In this document: positions 1 to 6,766 of the stretch, piece by piece
Layout of the letters: each line of letters begins with the position of its first letter
Position numbering within the stretch: position 1 is the first letter of the stretch
NCBI GenBank assembly: GCA_027083715.1
Contig: JALWNR010000766.1
Span: 1 to 9,640 of the forward strand
Direction: 5' to 3'
DNA from: Bacteroidales bacterium
Lineage (GTDB): Bacteria > Bacteroidota > Bacteroidia > Bacteroidales > NBLH01
DNA length: 9,640 nucleotides
Position numbers and translations under genes: made by a program
The notes under the pieces: generated by a model
What the model saw: the letters and a program-made list of their open reading frames with translations, nothing else
Databases searched by the model: none
What the model was told of the DNA's origin: nothing

Positions 1-73
1 GGCTATATATTTTAAAGCAACAAAATTAGTATAATAAAATCAAATCACAAGTCATGATTTTGCATAACTAACA

Positions 74-89
74 TGTGTTTTCCATCACA
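74..89. promoter_or_regulatory. CRP/FNR-family-like binding site (candidate)
   Basis: The 16-base stretch reads TGTGT-TTTCCA-TCACA, one mismatch from the TGTGA-N6-TCACA dyad used by many CRP/FNR superfamily regulators. The symmetry continues outward as AACATGTG on the left and CACATTTGTT on the right. It lies about 80 bases upstream of the candidate -7 box of the small membrane protein gene. Bacteroidota encode CRP/FNR-type regulators, but their exact sites vary, so this is a motif resemblance only. Confidence 0.3.
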
Positions 90-167
90 TTTGTTCTGTT
101 CTAAACTTTACAATATTATGGTAATAACACCCACACGTAAAATCTTATATTTAATACGTTTCCTATT

Positions 168-175
168 TACCTTTG
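168..175 (+). promoter_or_regulatory. Bacteroidetes-type -7 box (candidate)
   Basis: TACCTTTG matches the Bacteroidetes sigma-ABfr -7 consensus TAnnTTTG exactly. It lies 44 bases upstream of the ATG at 220, implying an A/T-rich leader of about 35-40 bases. No clear TTG/TTTG -33 element is found 19-21 bases upstream, which lowers confidence. Confidence 0.35.
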
Positions 176-219
176 TATTGTTACTAATTCATTAAAATAC
201 AAATTAAAAATATACAATC

Positions 220-510
220 ATGAAAAATCAAATGTTTACCACAGTTTTAGCAATCTTGTTTGCTATATCAGCTATTATTATTGCTGATTATGTTATACTT
301 GCAGCCATTGGTTTAATTGCCAATATTTTTAACGCATCTGTTTTCTTTTACGAAAAAGTTTATCCATATATAATGGCAATAATTATCTCAGCAAGTATTG
401 CTTATCCACTAACCGCAGTTTTATTTAAAAAGAATAATAACATTATGGCTAATGTTCATTCTTTATTTTCGCACAAGCACCATACAGGAAACTATAAAAA
501 AACAGCATAG
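220..510 (+). CDS. small two-helix membrane protein, unknown function
   Basis: The product is 96 residues. Two hydrophobic segments (about residues 6-38 and 48-69) should span the membrane. They are followed by a polar, basic, His-containing tail (KKNNN near 70-74, then HSLFSHKHH near 80-88). The positive-inside rule puts that tail in the cytoplasm, giving a hairpin topology. I recognise no family and no catalytic motif. The ATG at 220 follows an A-rich leader typical of the phylum. A candidate promoter lies upstream and a strong hairpin 35 bases past the stop, so it looks like a single-gene transcript. The His-rich tail could bind a metal, but nothing else supports that. The open frame, hydrophobic pattern and flanking signals make a real gene likely. 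Confidence 0.65.
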   Translation: MKNQMFTTVLAILFAISAIIIADYVILAAIGLIANIFNASVFFYEKVYPYIMAIIISASIAYPLTAVLFKKNNNIMANVHSLFSHKHHTGNYKKTA

Positions 511-544
511 GCTTTTTGTTCGGTTCTGTATATTCACTCAGCTA

Positions 545-580
545 TATAAACTTGCTTTTTTTGACAAAAGCAAGTTTATA
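545..580 (+). terminator. hairpin terminator after the small membrane protein gene
   Basis: A perfect 15-bp inverted repeat (TATAAACTTGCTTTT at 545-559 pairing with 566-580) encloses a 6-base loop. It starts 35 bases after the stop at 510. The following bases are only moderately T-rich, so termination efficiency is uncertain, but no other role is obvious for such a regular stem between two plus-strand genes. Confidence 0.6.
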
Positions 581-775
581 TTATTCAATAAAGTTATCTG
601 TCTATGTAAAAAATAGTACTTGTTGTTTTAAACGGTTACTTATACATAGTAATACTTCGTTAAAAAATGAAGGGTGAAGAGTGAATTAATTTACTAAAAA
701 CCAGCATACTAAGATTTAGTTTCACTGTTCTGTAAATGCCAGAATTTTAATGTTTTATAAGAACTTGGCAGACTA

Positions 776-808
776 TTGACATAGCAGATAATATTTAAAA
801 TAAATTTT
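776..808 (+). promoter_or_regulatory. weak promoter candidate for the octaheme cytochrome operon
   Basis: TTG at 776-778 could act as the -33 element. TAAATTTT at 801-808 matches the Bacteroidetes -7 consensus TAnnTTTG in all but the last base. The 22-base spacing is slightly longer than the usual 19-21. The start codon at 825 would leave a very short leader of about 10 bases. This is the best candidate in the gap, but it is not a strong one. Confidence 0.25.
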
Positions 809-824
809 TTACGAATTTAACGAT

Positions 825-2462
825 ATGTATTCAAAAAAAAACTTTTTAAAGGTTTTCTTTACATTTATGGCAATTATAACTCCATGGGTATTAGCCATAA
901 TTCTTTTTGGTAATTCAAATAAAGAAAAGCAGAAGGAAAAAGATGCAGTAACAAAAGAGTTCAAGCTTGAACACCTAAATTATGAAAAGCCTGATACTAT
1001 TCCAAAAGTTGATCATTCCAAATTCAAAATTTTACAACAAGATTTTAAAAATCCACAAGACGTTACAAAAGCATGTTTAAGTTGTCATAACCTTACAGAT
1101 CATGACATCATGAATTCTTCACATTGGAAATGGGCACGCGCAAATGTAAGTAAAAATGGAGATACCCTTTGGTATGGTAAAAAAAATCTGATAAATAATT
1201 TTTGTATAGGTTTAACATCTAATGAACCCAGATGTACAAGCTGTCATATAGGATATGGTTGGAAGGATAAAAATTTTGATTTTACAAAAAAAGAAAATAT
1301 AGATTGTATTGTCTGTCATGACCAAACAGGAACCTATAAAAAATTTCCAACAAAAGCAGGCTATCCTGTTAAAGAAAAAACAATATTTAACAAAAAAGTA
1401 TTTTTACCCCCGAATTATAATTTAATAGCGCAACATGTGGGGAGTCCTAAAAGAGAAAATTGTGGAGCGTGTCATTATTTTGGTGGGGGAGGAAATAATG
1501 TTAAACATGGTGATTTATCAAAAGAGCTGACCCATACAACCACTGATGTGGATGTACATATGGGTACAGACGGGGCAAATATGTCTTGTGTTGAATGTCA
1601 TAAAACAGAGCATCACAAAATATCAGGTCAATTATATTCGGTATCTTCTGAAAATAAAGATAGAGTAAGCTGTACGCAATGTCATACGAATGCTCCTCAT
1701 AAAGAGCATCAACTTAATCTTCATTCAAACAAAGTAGCTTGTCAAACCTGTCATATTCCTGAATATGCAAAAGTTAATCCGACAAAAATGTATTGGGATT
1801 GGAGTAAAGCTGGTAAGCATAATCCTGACGGAAGTATAATGGTAAAAAAAGATAGTTCGGGATATATGATTTACCATACATTGAAAGGGGCTTTTAAATG
1901 GGAAAAGCACGTAAAACCCGAATATGTATGGTTTAATGGAAAAGCAAAACACTATACCTTAGGTGAAAAAATTGATACCTCTAAGATTGTGAAATTAAAT
2001 ACTCTATTAGGAAGCTATGAAGATCCTAATGCTAAAATAATTCCCGTAAAGATTCATAGGGGCAAACAAATTTATGATACTGAAAATGAAATACTAATAA
2101 ATCCTCATTTATTTGGAAAAGATAGTACTTCTTATTGGAAAAATTTTGATTGGAATAAAGCTGCATCTGTTGGTATGAAAAGTGTTAATTTACCATATAG
2201 TGGGAAGTACGGATTTATTAGTACTGAAATGTATTGGCCCTTAAATCATATGGTATCGAAATCGGATAAAGCTTTGTCGTGTACCGAATGCCACTCTCAC
2301 AACGGACGTTTGAAAAACTTAAACGATTTTTATCTATCCGGACGTGATCAAAACTCAATCATTGATTGGATTGGTATAATCATGATAATTGGAGCCTTAA
2401 TAGGAGTATCTATTCATGCTTCTTTAAGAATTGTTAAATCAAAAAAACAAAAAAACAAATGA
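825..2462 (+). CDS. octaheme c-type cytochrome, tetrathionate reductase (OTR) family, membrane-anchored
   Basis: The 545-residue product has eight CXXCH heme c sites, at residues 84, 137, 161, 213, 255, 283, 306 and 486. This number, and the long gap before the last site, fit the octaheme tetrathionate reductase family. The Shewanella family member reduces tetrathionate, nitrite and hydroxylamine in vitro; its physiological substrate is unsettled. An extra cysteine, Cys127 in NNFCIG just before heme site 2, resembles the active-site Asn/Cys pair of that enzyme. Lys227 in GGGGNNVKHGDL is my candidate for the lysine ligand of the catalytic heme; both assignments are from memory of the family. 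Residues 7-29 form an uncleaved-looking signal anchor. A second hydrophobic segment at about 511-533 is followed by a basic tail, so both ends are probably in the membrane with the heme domain in the periplasm. The stop overlaps the next start as ATGA, implying translational coupling with the cytochrome b. The family call is strong; the substrate is unknown. Confidence 0.9.
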   Translation: MYSKKNFLKVFFTFMAIITPWVLAIILFGNSNKEKQKEKDAVTKEFKLEHLNYEKPDTIPKVDHSKFKILQQDFKNPQDVTKACLSCHNLTDHDIMNSSHWKWARANVSKNGDTLWYGKKNLINNFCIGLTSNEPRCTSCHIGYGWKDKNFDFTKKENIDCIVCHDQTGTYKKFPTKAGYPVKEKTIFNKKVFLPPNYNLIAQHVGSPKRENCGACHYFGGGGNNVKHGDLSKELTHTTTDVDVHMGTDGANMSCVECHKTEHHKISGQLYSVSSENKDRVSCTQCHTNAPHKEHQLNLHSNKVACQTCHIPEYAKVNPTKMYWDWSKAGKHNPDGSIMVKKDSSGYMIYHTLKGAFKWEKHVKPEYVWFNGKAKHYTLGEKIDTSKIVKLNTLLGSYEDPNAKIIPVKIHRGKQIYDTENEILINPHLFGKDSTSYWKNFDWNKAASVGMKSVNLPYSGKYGFISTEMYWPLNHMVSKSDKALSCTECHSHNGRLKNLNDFYLSGRDQNSIIDWIGIIMIIGALIGVSIHASLRIVKSKKQKNK

Positions 2463-3772
2463 AAAAGAGGACATATATATACAAAAGTTTTGAACGATTT
2501 TGGCACTGGTCACAAGCATTATTAATTTTATTTTTAGCAATAACCGGTTTTGAAATTCATAGCTCTTATCATCTTTTTGGTTTTAGTTATGCCGTTAAAA
2601 TGCATAATATTGCAGCATGGGCATTTCTTATCTTAATTATTTTTGCAATCTTTTGGCATTTTGTAACCGGCGAATGGAAACAGTATATTCCAACTACCAA
2701 ATTTATAAAAGAACAAATTGATTATTATATAACCGGAATTTTTAAAAATGCTCCACATCCTACAAAAAAAACCGTTTATAATAAATTTAATCCTTTGCAG
2801 CGGCTAATTTATCTTGGATTAAAAATACTGGTTATTCCGGTACAAGTATTAACCGGTTTTGCATATCTGTATTATATGTATCCTGATAGTATATGGCATA
2901 CTTCCGGACTTAATTATATAGCTGTTATACACACTTTTGGAGCTTTTGTACTTTTGGCTTTTGTTATTGCTCATGTTTATTTAACAACCACAGGAAATAC
3001 TCCGACTGAAAGTCTTTATGCTATGCTTACAGGCTGGGAAGTTATTGATGTTGATGAAAATGAATTACGAAAAGAGCATTTGGTAAAGGCGGTTGAAAAT
3101 AGTGTTGCAGGATATTACAGGATTAATAAAGATGGAGTTATTGTTGATGTAAATAAAGCTTGGCTAGATTTGTATAAGTGTAATGATAAATCAAAATATA
3201 TAGGAAAGCATTATTCTGTAACCAGAGAAAAAGAAAATTTAAAGCAGTTGGAAGAATTGGTTCATGATGTTTTTAAAGGCAATTACATTCATGGCGTTTT
3301 CTCTAAGCGCAAATGCTGTGATGGCAGTACAGGGCAGCATATTTTATCAATGAACCCTATTTTTAGTGAAGAAGAGCTTATTGAAGCAGAAGGTTTTATA
3401 ATTGATGTGGAACATGCAGAAAATGAATCTAACTATTTGCCATATTTGATAAAAAATTCAACCGCGGCATATTACAAATTGGATATAGACGGATATATTT
3501 TAGAGGTAAATGATGCGTGGCTTAATTTATATAAATATAAGACCGAATCAGAAGTTAAAGGAAAACACTTTTCTTTATTCAGACCGGACGAATCTATTAA
3601 AGATTTTCAAAATATATTTAATAAATTGATAAACGGAGAAACTATTTCAAGCGCAAAGATAGCCAGACTTTGTAAAGATGGTTCTATTGGCTATCAATTA
3701 GTATCGGCAAATCCAATTTATCATAATGCAAAAATAATTGGAATGGAAGGCTTTATTTTACCTATTGAATAA
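2459..3772 (+). CDS. four-helix cytochrome b fused to two tandem PAS domains
   Basis: The first 180 or so residues of this 437-residue protein resemble the b561/Ni-Fe-hydrogenase b-type cytochromes. Four membrane helices lie near residues 15-36, 48-70, 116-139 and 155-177. Histidines suited to heme b ligation are His16 (FWHW), His49 (MHN), His67, His158 and His172. Basic residues at the N-terminus and in the 71-115 loop put both, and the C-terminus, in the cytoplasm. After a linker come two PAS domains (about 205-318 and 322-437). They are clear duplicates: YYRINKDG pairs with YYKLDIDG, VNKAWLDLYK with VNDAWLNLYK, and CCDGS with CKDGS. No kinase, GGDEF, HTH or other output domain follows. The gene overlaps the octaheme cytochrome gene by four bases, so the two should be made together. 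Likely role: quinol-linked electron carrier to the octaheme protein, with a PAS pair that may sense redox state or a ligand. Electron transfer is well supported by context; the PAS role is inference. Confidence 0.85.
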   Translation: MKKRTYIYKSFERFWHWSQALLILFLAITGFEIHSSYHLFGFSYAVKMHNIAAWAFLILIIFAIFWHFVTGEWKQYIPTTKFIKEQIDYYITGIFKNAPHPTKKTVYNKFNPLQRLIYLGLKILVIPVQVLTGFAYLYYMYPDSIWHTSGLNYIAVIHTFGAFVLLAFVIAHVYLTTTGNTPTESLYAMLTGWEVIDVDENELRKEHLVKAVENSVAGYYRINKDGVIVDVNKAWLDLYKCNDKSKYIGKHYSVTREKENLKQLEELVHDVFKGNYIHGVFSKRKCCDGSTGQHILSMNPIFSEEELIEAEGFIIDVEHAENESNYLPYLIKNSTAAYYKLDIDGYILEVNDAWLNLYKYKTESEVKGKHFSLFRPDESIKDFQNIFNKLINGETISSAKIARLCKDGSIGYQLVSANPIYHNAKIIGMEGFILPIE

Positions 3773-3778
3773 AAAACC

Positions 3779-3839
3779 GGGTACTCCTAAAAACTCTAAG
3801 TTTAAAGTAAGGCAGAAATTGGAGTTTTTAGGAGTGCCC
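3779..3839. terminator. long stem-loop at the convergent gene junction
   Basis: GGGTACTCCTAAAAACTC at 3779-3796 pairs with 3822-3839 over 18 positions with a single G-T wobble. The stem can extend three more pairs inward, leaving a loop of about 19 bases. It begins seven bases after the stop of the cytochrome b-PAS gene. The 3' arm contains T5 but no long T-tract follows, so it may terminate, protect the mRNA 3' end, or do both. Confidence 0.6.
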
Positions 3840-3851
3840 AACTATTAAAAA

Positions 3852-3882
3852 GGTGTGTTTGGTATTATAGCAAAATACCAAA
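3852..3882 (-). terminator. terminator of the alpha/beta hydrolase gene
   Basis: A perfect 9-bp stem (TTTGGTATT at 3858-3866 with AATACCAAA at 3874-3882) encloses a 7-base loop. It lies 14 bases beyond the minus-strand stop at 3897. On the minus strand the stem is followed after six bases by T5, in keeping with an intrinsic terminator for the leftward gene. Confidence 0.5.
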
Positions 3883-3896
3883 TACTCTGTTTTAGC

Positions 3897-4829
3897 TTAT
3901 TTAAGATGGTTGTTTATCCAACTTAATACATCATAATACACCTCTTCTTTATTTATTTCGTTTAATATTTCATGACGGGCATCCGGATAAAGTTTCATCT
4001 CAATATCTTTTAATTCGCTTTTTTTCAATTTTTCAAAAACTTCTTTCACTCCTTTCCCGTTTTCACTTACAGGGTCTTTATCTCCTGAAATAAGATATAC
4101 CGGTAAATCTTTACGCATTTTTTTTATAGCCTGATTTTGATTCACATATAGTAAACCACCCAGCATATCTCTATAAAATCCGGCAGTAAAAACAGTGCCA
4201 CAATAAGGATCGTTTACGTATTTATCTACTTGTTCATTATCACGACTTAGCCAATCAAACTCCGTACGGTTTGGTTTAAACTGTTTGTTATACGCTCCAA
4301 AAGAAAGCGATGTCATTAACGGAGTTTGACTTTTTTTACCGGAAAAGGATGCAATTAAGCCACTTAGTAGTTTACCCACTTTTCCCAGAATTCCCGGATC
4401 TCCTGCTGTTCCTGAAAGTATTAAACCACTTATTTTTGAAGCATCTTCAATGGCATAAAATCTTGAAAGAAACGAGCCCATACTATGCCCCAATAAAAAT
4501 ATGGGTTTTTCAGGAAATTCAGAATGAATTTTATCGGTGAGTACACGCATATCACTTACGACCTTTTCAAAACCATTTTCATCAGCAAAGTAACCAAGGT
4601 TTTCAACATTTCCTGCTGTTTTTCCATGTCCGCGATGATCGTTTGCAAAAACGGCAATACCGGCTTTATTCAAAAAGGTAGCAAAATCATCATAGCGTTT
4701 AGCATGTTCTGCCATACCGTGTGCAATTTGCAAACATGCTTTTACATCAGTAGGCTCATCAGGTAACCATTCATATACATGAATTTGTGTTCCATCAATA
4801 GCTTTCAATTTATATTCTGATTTGTTCAT
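3897..4829 (-). CDS. alpha/beta hydrolase, monoacylglycerol lipase/lysophospholipase type
   Basis: The 310-residue product is the usual length for the serine-aminopeptidase-like hydrolase family (Hydrolase_4) that includes monoacylglycerol lipases and lysophospholipases. All expected landmarks are present. The oxyanion region is HGMAEH (37-42), followed by NDHRGHGKT (63-71). The nucleophile elbow is GHSMGS with Ser116, the acid is Asp252 in SGDKDP, and His286 in DARHEIL completes the triad. The variable cap lies roughly between residues 140 and 230. There is no signal peptide or membrane helix, so it should be cytoplasmic and act on lipid monoesters or similar small esters. The ATG at 4829 gives the standard N-terminus (strand YKLKAIDGTQIHVYEW). 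It has its own terminator, and a terminator separates it from the hexosaminidase upstream, so it is probably transcribed alone. The exact substrate cannot be read from sequence. Confidence 0.88.
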   Translation of the reverse strand: MNKSEYKLKAIDGTQIHVYEWLPDEPTDVKACLQIAHGMAEHAKRYDDFATFLNKAGIAVFANDHRGHGKTAGNVENLGYFADENGFEKVVSDMRVLTDKIHSEFPEKPIFLLGHSMGSFLSRFYAIEDASKISGLILSGTAGDPGILGKVGKLLSGLIASFSGKKSQTPLMTSLSFGAYNKQFKPNRTEFDWLSRDNEQVDKYVNDPYCGTVFTAGFYRDMLGGLLYVNQNQAIKKMRKDLPVYLISGDKDPVSENGKGVKEVFEKLKKSELKDIEMKLYPDARHEILNEINKEEVYYDVLSWINNHLK

Positions 4830-4896
4830 TGCGATACTCAGTTAAGTTTTAGATTATAAATGATTGATTATGGATTTAGCGTACTTTAAATATTGC

Positions 4897-4945
4897 TAAA
4901 AAAATATCCTGAAAAGAGCAAATAATATATGTTCAAATCAGGATA
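4897..4945 (-). terminator. intrinsic terminator of the hexosaminidase gene
   Basis: On the minus strand an 8-bp stem (TATCCTGA at 4938-4945, read in reverse, pairing with 4905-4912) encloses a 25-base loop and is followed by A then T7. It starts 33 bases after the GH20 stop codon. The stem plus T-tract is typical of Rho-independent termination and separates this gene from the hydrolase gene downstream. Confidence 0.55.
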
Positions 4946-4977
4946 AAGTTACAAGTTTTCGTTAAATAATCATAATT

Positions 4978-6516
4978 TTACCAAACTTTTGGCGATTTGT
5001 AATAATTAATTTCCATAATTTCAAATCGTTTGGCAAAAGTTTTAAGGCGTTCTCTGTATTCTTCCCACGACTGATTATCAAGATTTGACCAACCCAATTC
5101 AGCATAGCCCGGCAAACGGGGAAAAACCATAAACTCAATATCGTCCATATTTAAAATTGTTTCCGTCCAAAGTGGTGCTTCAATACCCAAAATATTTGTT
5201 CTACCGATACCTTGCACATAAGTCGCAGGATTCCAATCATAAGCTTTATCCACTTCAACATAACCTGCCCAATGCAATCCAAGAGGACATAAAGAATCGT
5301 ATTGCATATCCATATAAATTCTTGTTGCAGGAGACATGATTATCTTTACACCTTTATTTACCGCTTTTATTGCATTATCAGGAATTTGTTGCCAAAACTG
5401 GGCAATTACCTCTTTTTCAATATCAGCAGCAGCTATATCTGCCCAGCCAATCATTGTTTTATTGTATTTTTTTACAATTTTTTGAACCCTGTTTATAAAA
5501 ACAATATAATCTTCTTTATCTGTTGAATGAGATTCATCTCCACCAATATGAATATAGGGTCCGGGAGTTATTGCGGCAATTTCTCTAATTACATCATCAA
5601 TAAACCGATAGGTAATCTCTTTGTCGGTCATTAAAGTACTAAATCCAACTTTTGTTCCTGTATATAGTTTTTTTGCTTTATTATCAGGATTTAATTCAGG
5701 ATAGGAAGCCAATGCTGCATTTGTATGTCCCGGCATATCAAGTTCAGGAATTACGGTAATGTATCGCTTTTGCGCATATTTTACTATTTCTTTGTATTGT
5801 TTTTGGGTGTAAAAACCTCCTTTCCCTCCACCAACTTGGGTACTTCCACCAATCTTTGTCAAATTGGGCCACGATTTAATTTCAATGCGCCACCCTTGAT
5901 CATCTGAAAGATGAAGATGCAATATATTCATTTTATAGGCTGCTATTAAATCAATGTAACGTTTTACATCATCCACGCTAAAAAAATGTCTGGATACATC
6001 AAGCATTGCACCACGATATATATACTCCGGTTTATCTTCAATGACTCCTCCGGGCACTTCCCAATTGGCAGTTTCCTGTTTTTTAGATTCAATTTCAGCT
6101 GGCAATAACTGTCTGAGTGTTTGAATTCCTCTAAAAATCCCTGCTGGTTTATTGGCACAAATCACTAATTTTTCTTTACTGATTTTCAGATGATAGCCTT
6201 CTTCTCCTAATTCTTCTTTATCTTTAATCACCAAATAAATAGCATTTACAGCATCCAAACTGTTTGCTTTTTTTACTTTAAAAGTAAAGCCGGTTGCCGG
6301 TTTGAGTAATTTTGATAAATATGTACCCAACTGTTTTAGCTCTGGTGATTCTCCTTTTAAATAAATACCTGTTTTATCAGTAAATCTAAAAACACTCTCT
6401 TCGGCAGTAACCTTAAAGGGTCTAGGGATTAAGTTAGCTTTTGATAAATTATTTTGTGCAATTGTTAAGAATGCAGGCAATAAAAAAACAAAAAATAATG
6501 TGACATTTTTTTTCAT
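4978..6516 (-). CDS. secreted beta-N-acetylhexosaminidase, glycoside hydrolase family 20
   Basis: The enzyme removes terminal beta-linked GlcNAc or GalNAc from glycans by substrate-assisted catalysis. The 512-residue product begins with a Sec signal peptide (MKKN, then a hydrophobic core to about residue 20, with likely cleavage at TIA-Q). There is no lipobox cysteine, so it should be a soluble periplasmic or exported protein. Residues 27-155 form the GH20 N-terminal alpha/beta domain, ending at NWEVPGGVIEDKPEY. The catalytic barrel starts at YRGAMLDVSRHF (Arg168 binds substrate) and contains LHLHLSDDQGWR (199-210). The catalytic pair is Asp327-Glu328 in HIGGDES. Trp358 (GWAD), Trp375 (FWQQ) and Trp450 with Glu452 (APLWTE) fit the usual sugar-binding pocket. 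The protein stops soon after the barrel, without the carbohydrate-binding or sortase-like C-terminal modules of many gut Bacteroidota homologues. A candidate promoter and a dyad lie upstream. No SusC/SusD genes are visible beside it, so a polysaccharide-utilisation locus is not supported here. Confidence 0.95.
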   Translation of the reverse strand: MKKNVTLFFVFLLPAFLTIAQNNLSKANLIPRPFKVTAEESVFRFTDKTGIYLKGESPELKQLGTYLSKLLKPATGFTFKVKKANSLDAVNAIYLVIKDKEELGEEGYHLKISKEKLVICANKPAGIFRGIQTLRQLLPAEIESKKQETANWEVPGGVIEDKPEYIYRGAMLDVSRHFFSVDDVKRYIDLIAAYKMNILHLHLSDDQGWRIEIKSWPNLTKIGGSTQVGGGKGGFYTQKQYKEIVKYAQKRYITVIPELDMPGHTNAALASYPELNPDNKAKKLYTGTKVGFSTLMTDKEITYRFIDDVIREIAAITPGPYIHIGGDESHSTDKEDYIVFINRVQKIVKKYNKTMIGWADIAAADIEKEVIAQFWQQIPDNAIKAVNKGVKIIMSPATRIYMDMQYDSLCPLGLHWAGYVEVDKAYDWNPATYVQGIGRTNILGIEAPLWTETILNMDDIEFMVFPRLPGYAELGWSNLDNQSWEEYRERLKTFAKRFEIMEINYYKSPKVW

Positions 6517-6570
6517 AACTATATTTTTTAATTGATAATAAAGCTTTTTTTATTTTATTTGTTTTACAGG

Positions 6571-6582
6571 CACTTATAAGTG
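6571..6582. promoter_or_regulatory. perfect 12-base palindrome, possible operator
   Basis: CACTTATAAGTG is perfectly self-complementary. It lies within a few bases of the predicted transcription start of the hexosaminidase gene, just downstream of the candidate -7 box. This is a common position for a repressor site. The regulator is unknown. Confidence 0.3.
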
Positions 6583-6592
6583 TTCTATCTCA

Positions 6593-6625
6593 CAAACTTA
6601 ATGGATAAATAATGTTTACACTCAA
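6593..6625 (-). promoter_or_regulatory. promoter of the hexosaminidase gene (candidate)
   Basis: On the minus strand TAAGTTTG (6593-6600) matches the Bacteroidetes -7 consensus TAnnTTTG exactly. TTG at 6623-6625 lies 22 bases upstream and could be the -33 element. The predicted start would leave a leader of about 65-70 bases before the ATG at 6516. Confidence 0.4.
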
Positions 6626-6746
6626 TAAGTGGTAATACTAAACGGCTATCAAGATACTGAATATAAAAAGTTTACTCACAAATAAGTTTATATTAATTTG
6701 TGTTCGTGAAGGCTTCGCCGTTCTTTTACCTCTGTTTGCTTTCAAA

Positions 6747-6766
6747 AAAATATTCCGTAGCTACGG
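6747..6766 (-). terminator. weak terminator candidate for the sensor gene
   Basis: On the minus strand the self-complementary CCGTAGCTACGG (6755-6766) is followed by AATATTTTTTT. It lies about 95 bases past the sensor stop. The palindrome has no spacer, so a real hairpin would have only about four GC-rich pairs and a 4-base loop. The T-tract is good but the stem is weak. Confidence 0.3.

Larger units (their letters stand above)
511..824. other. 314-base intergenic region before the cytochrome operon
   Basis: I see no gene here on either strand. It holds the hairpin at 545-580, a short run of near-identical 7-base units at 668-688 (TGAAGGG, TGAAGAG, TGAATTA), and a weak promoter candidate for the cytochrome operon near 776-808. 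The rest is unstructured A/T-rich sequence. Confidence 0.5.

Noticed and set aside
1725..1952. A 75-codon minus-strand open frame
   Set aside because: It is antisense to the octaheme cytochrome, between its seventh and eighth heme sites, with no features of its own.
825..2462. Identification as pentaheme nitrite reductase NrfA or as hydroxylamine oxidoreductase
   Set aside because: NrfA has fewer hemes with a CXXCK site, which is absent here. Hydroxylamine oxidoreductase has eight hemes but a different spacing and a crosslinking tyrosine near its C-terminus that I do not see.
2459..3772. Identification as a sensor histidine kinase because of the PAS domains
   Set aside because: The protein ends directly after the second PAS domain; there is no H-box, N-box or ATP-binding domain.
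4310..4766. Two overlapping plus-strand open frames
   Set aside because: Both are antisense to the alpha/beta hydrolase, whose catalytic triad is intact across the region.
5157..6158. Several short open frames on both strands
   Set aside because: All lie inside the GH20 gene in other frames; the GH20 frame carries the catalytic and sugar-binding residues.
4978..6516. A polysaccharide-utilisation locus around the GH20 gene
   Set aside because: No SusC, SusD, sulfatase, second glycosidase or hybrid two-component regulator is visible in the window.
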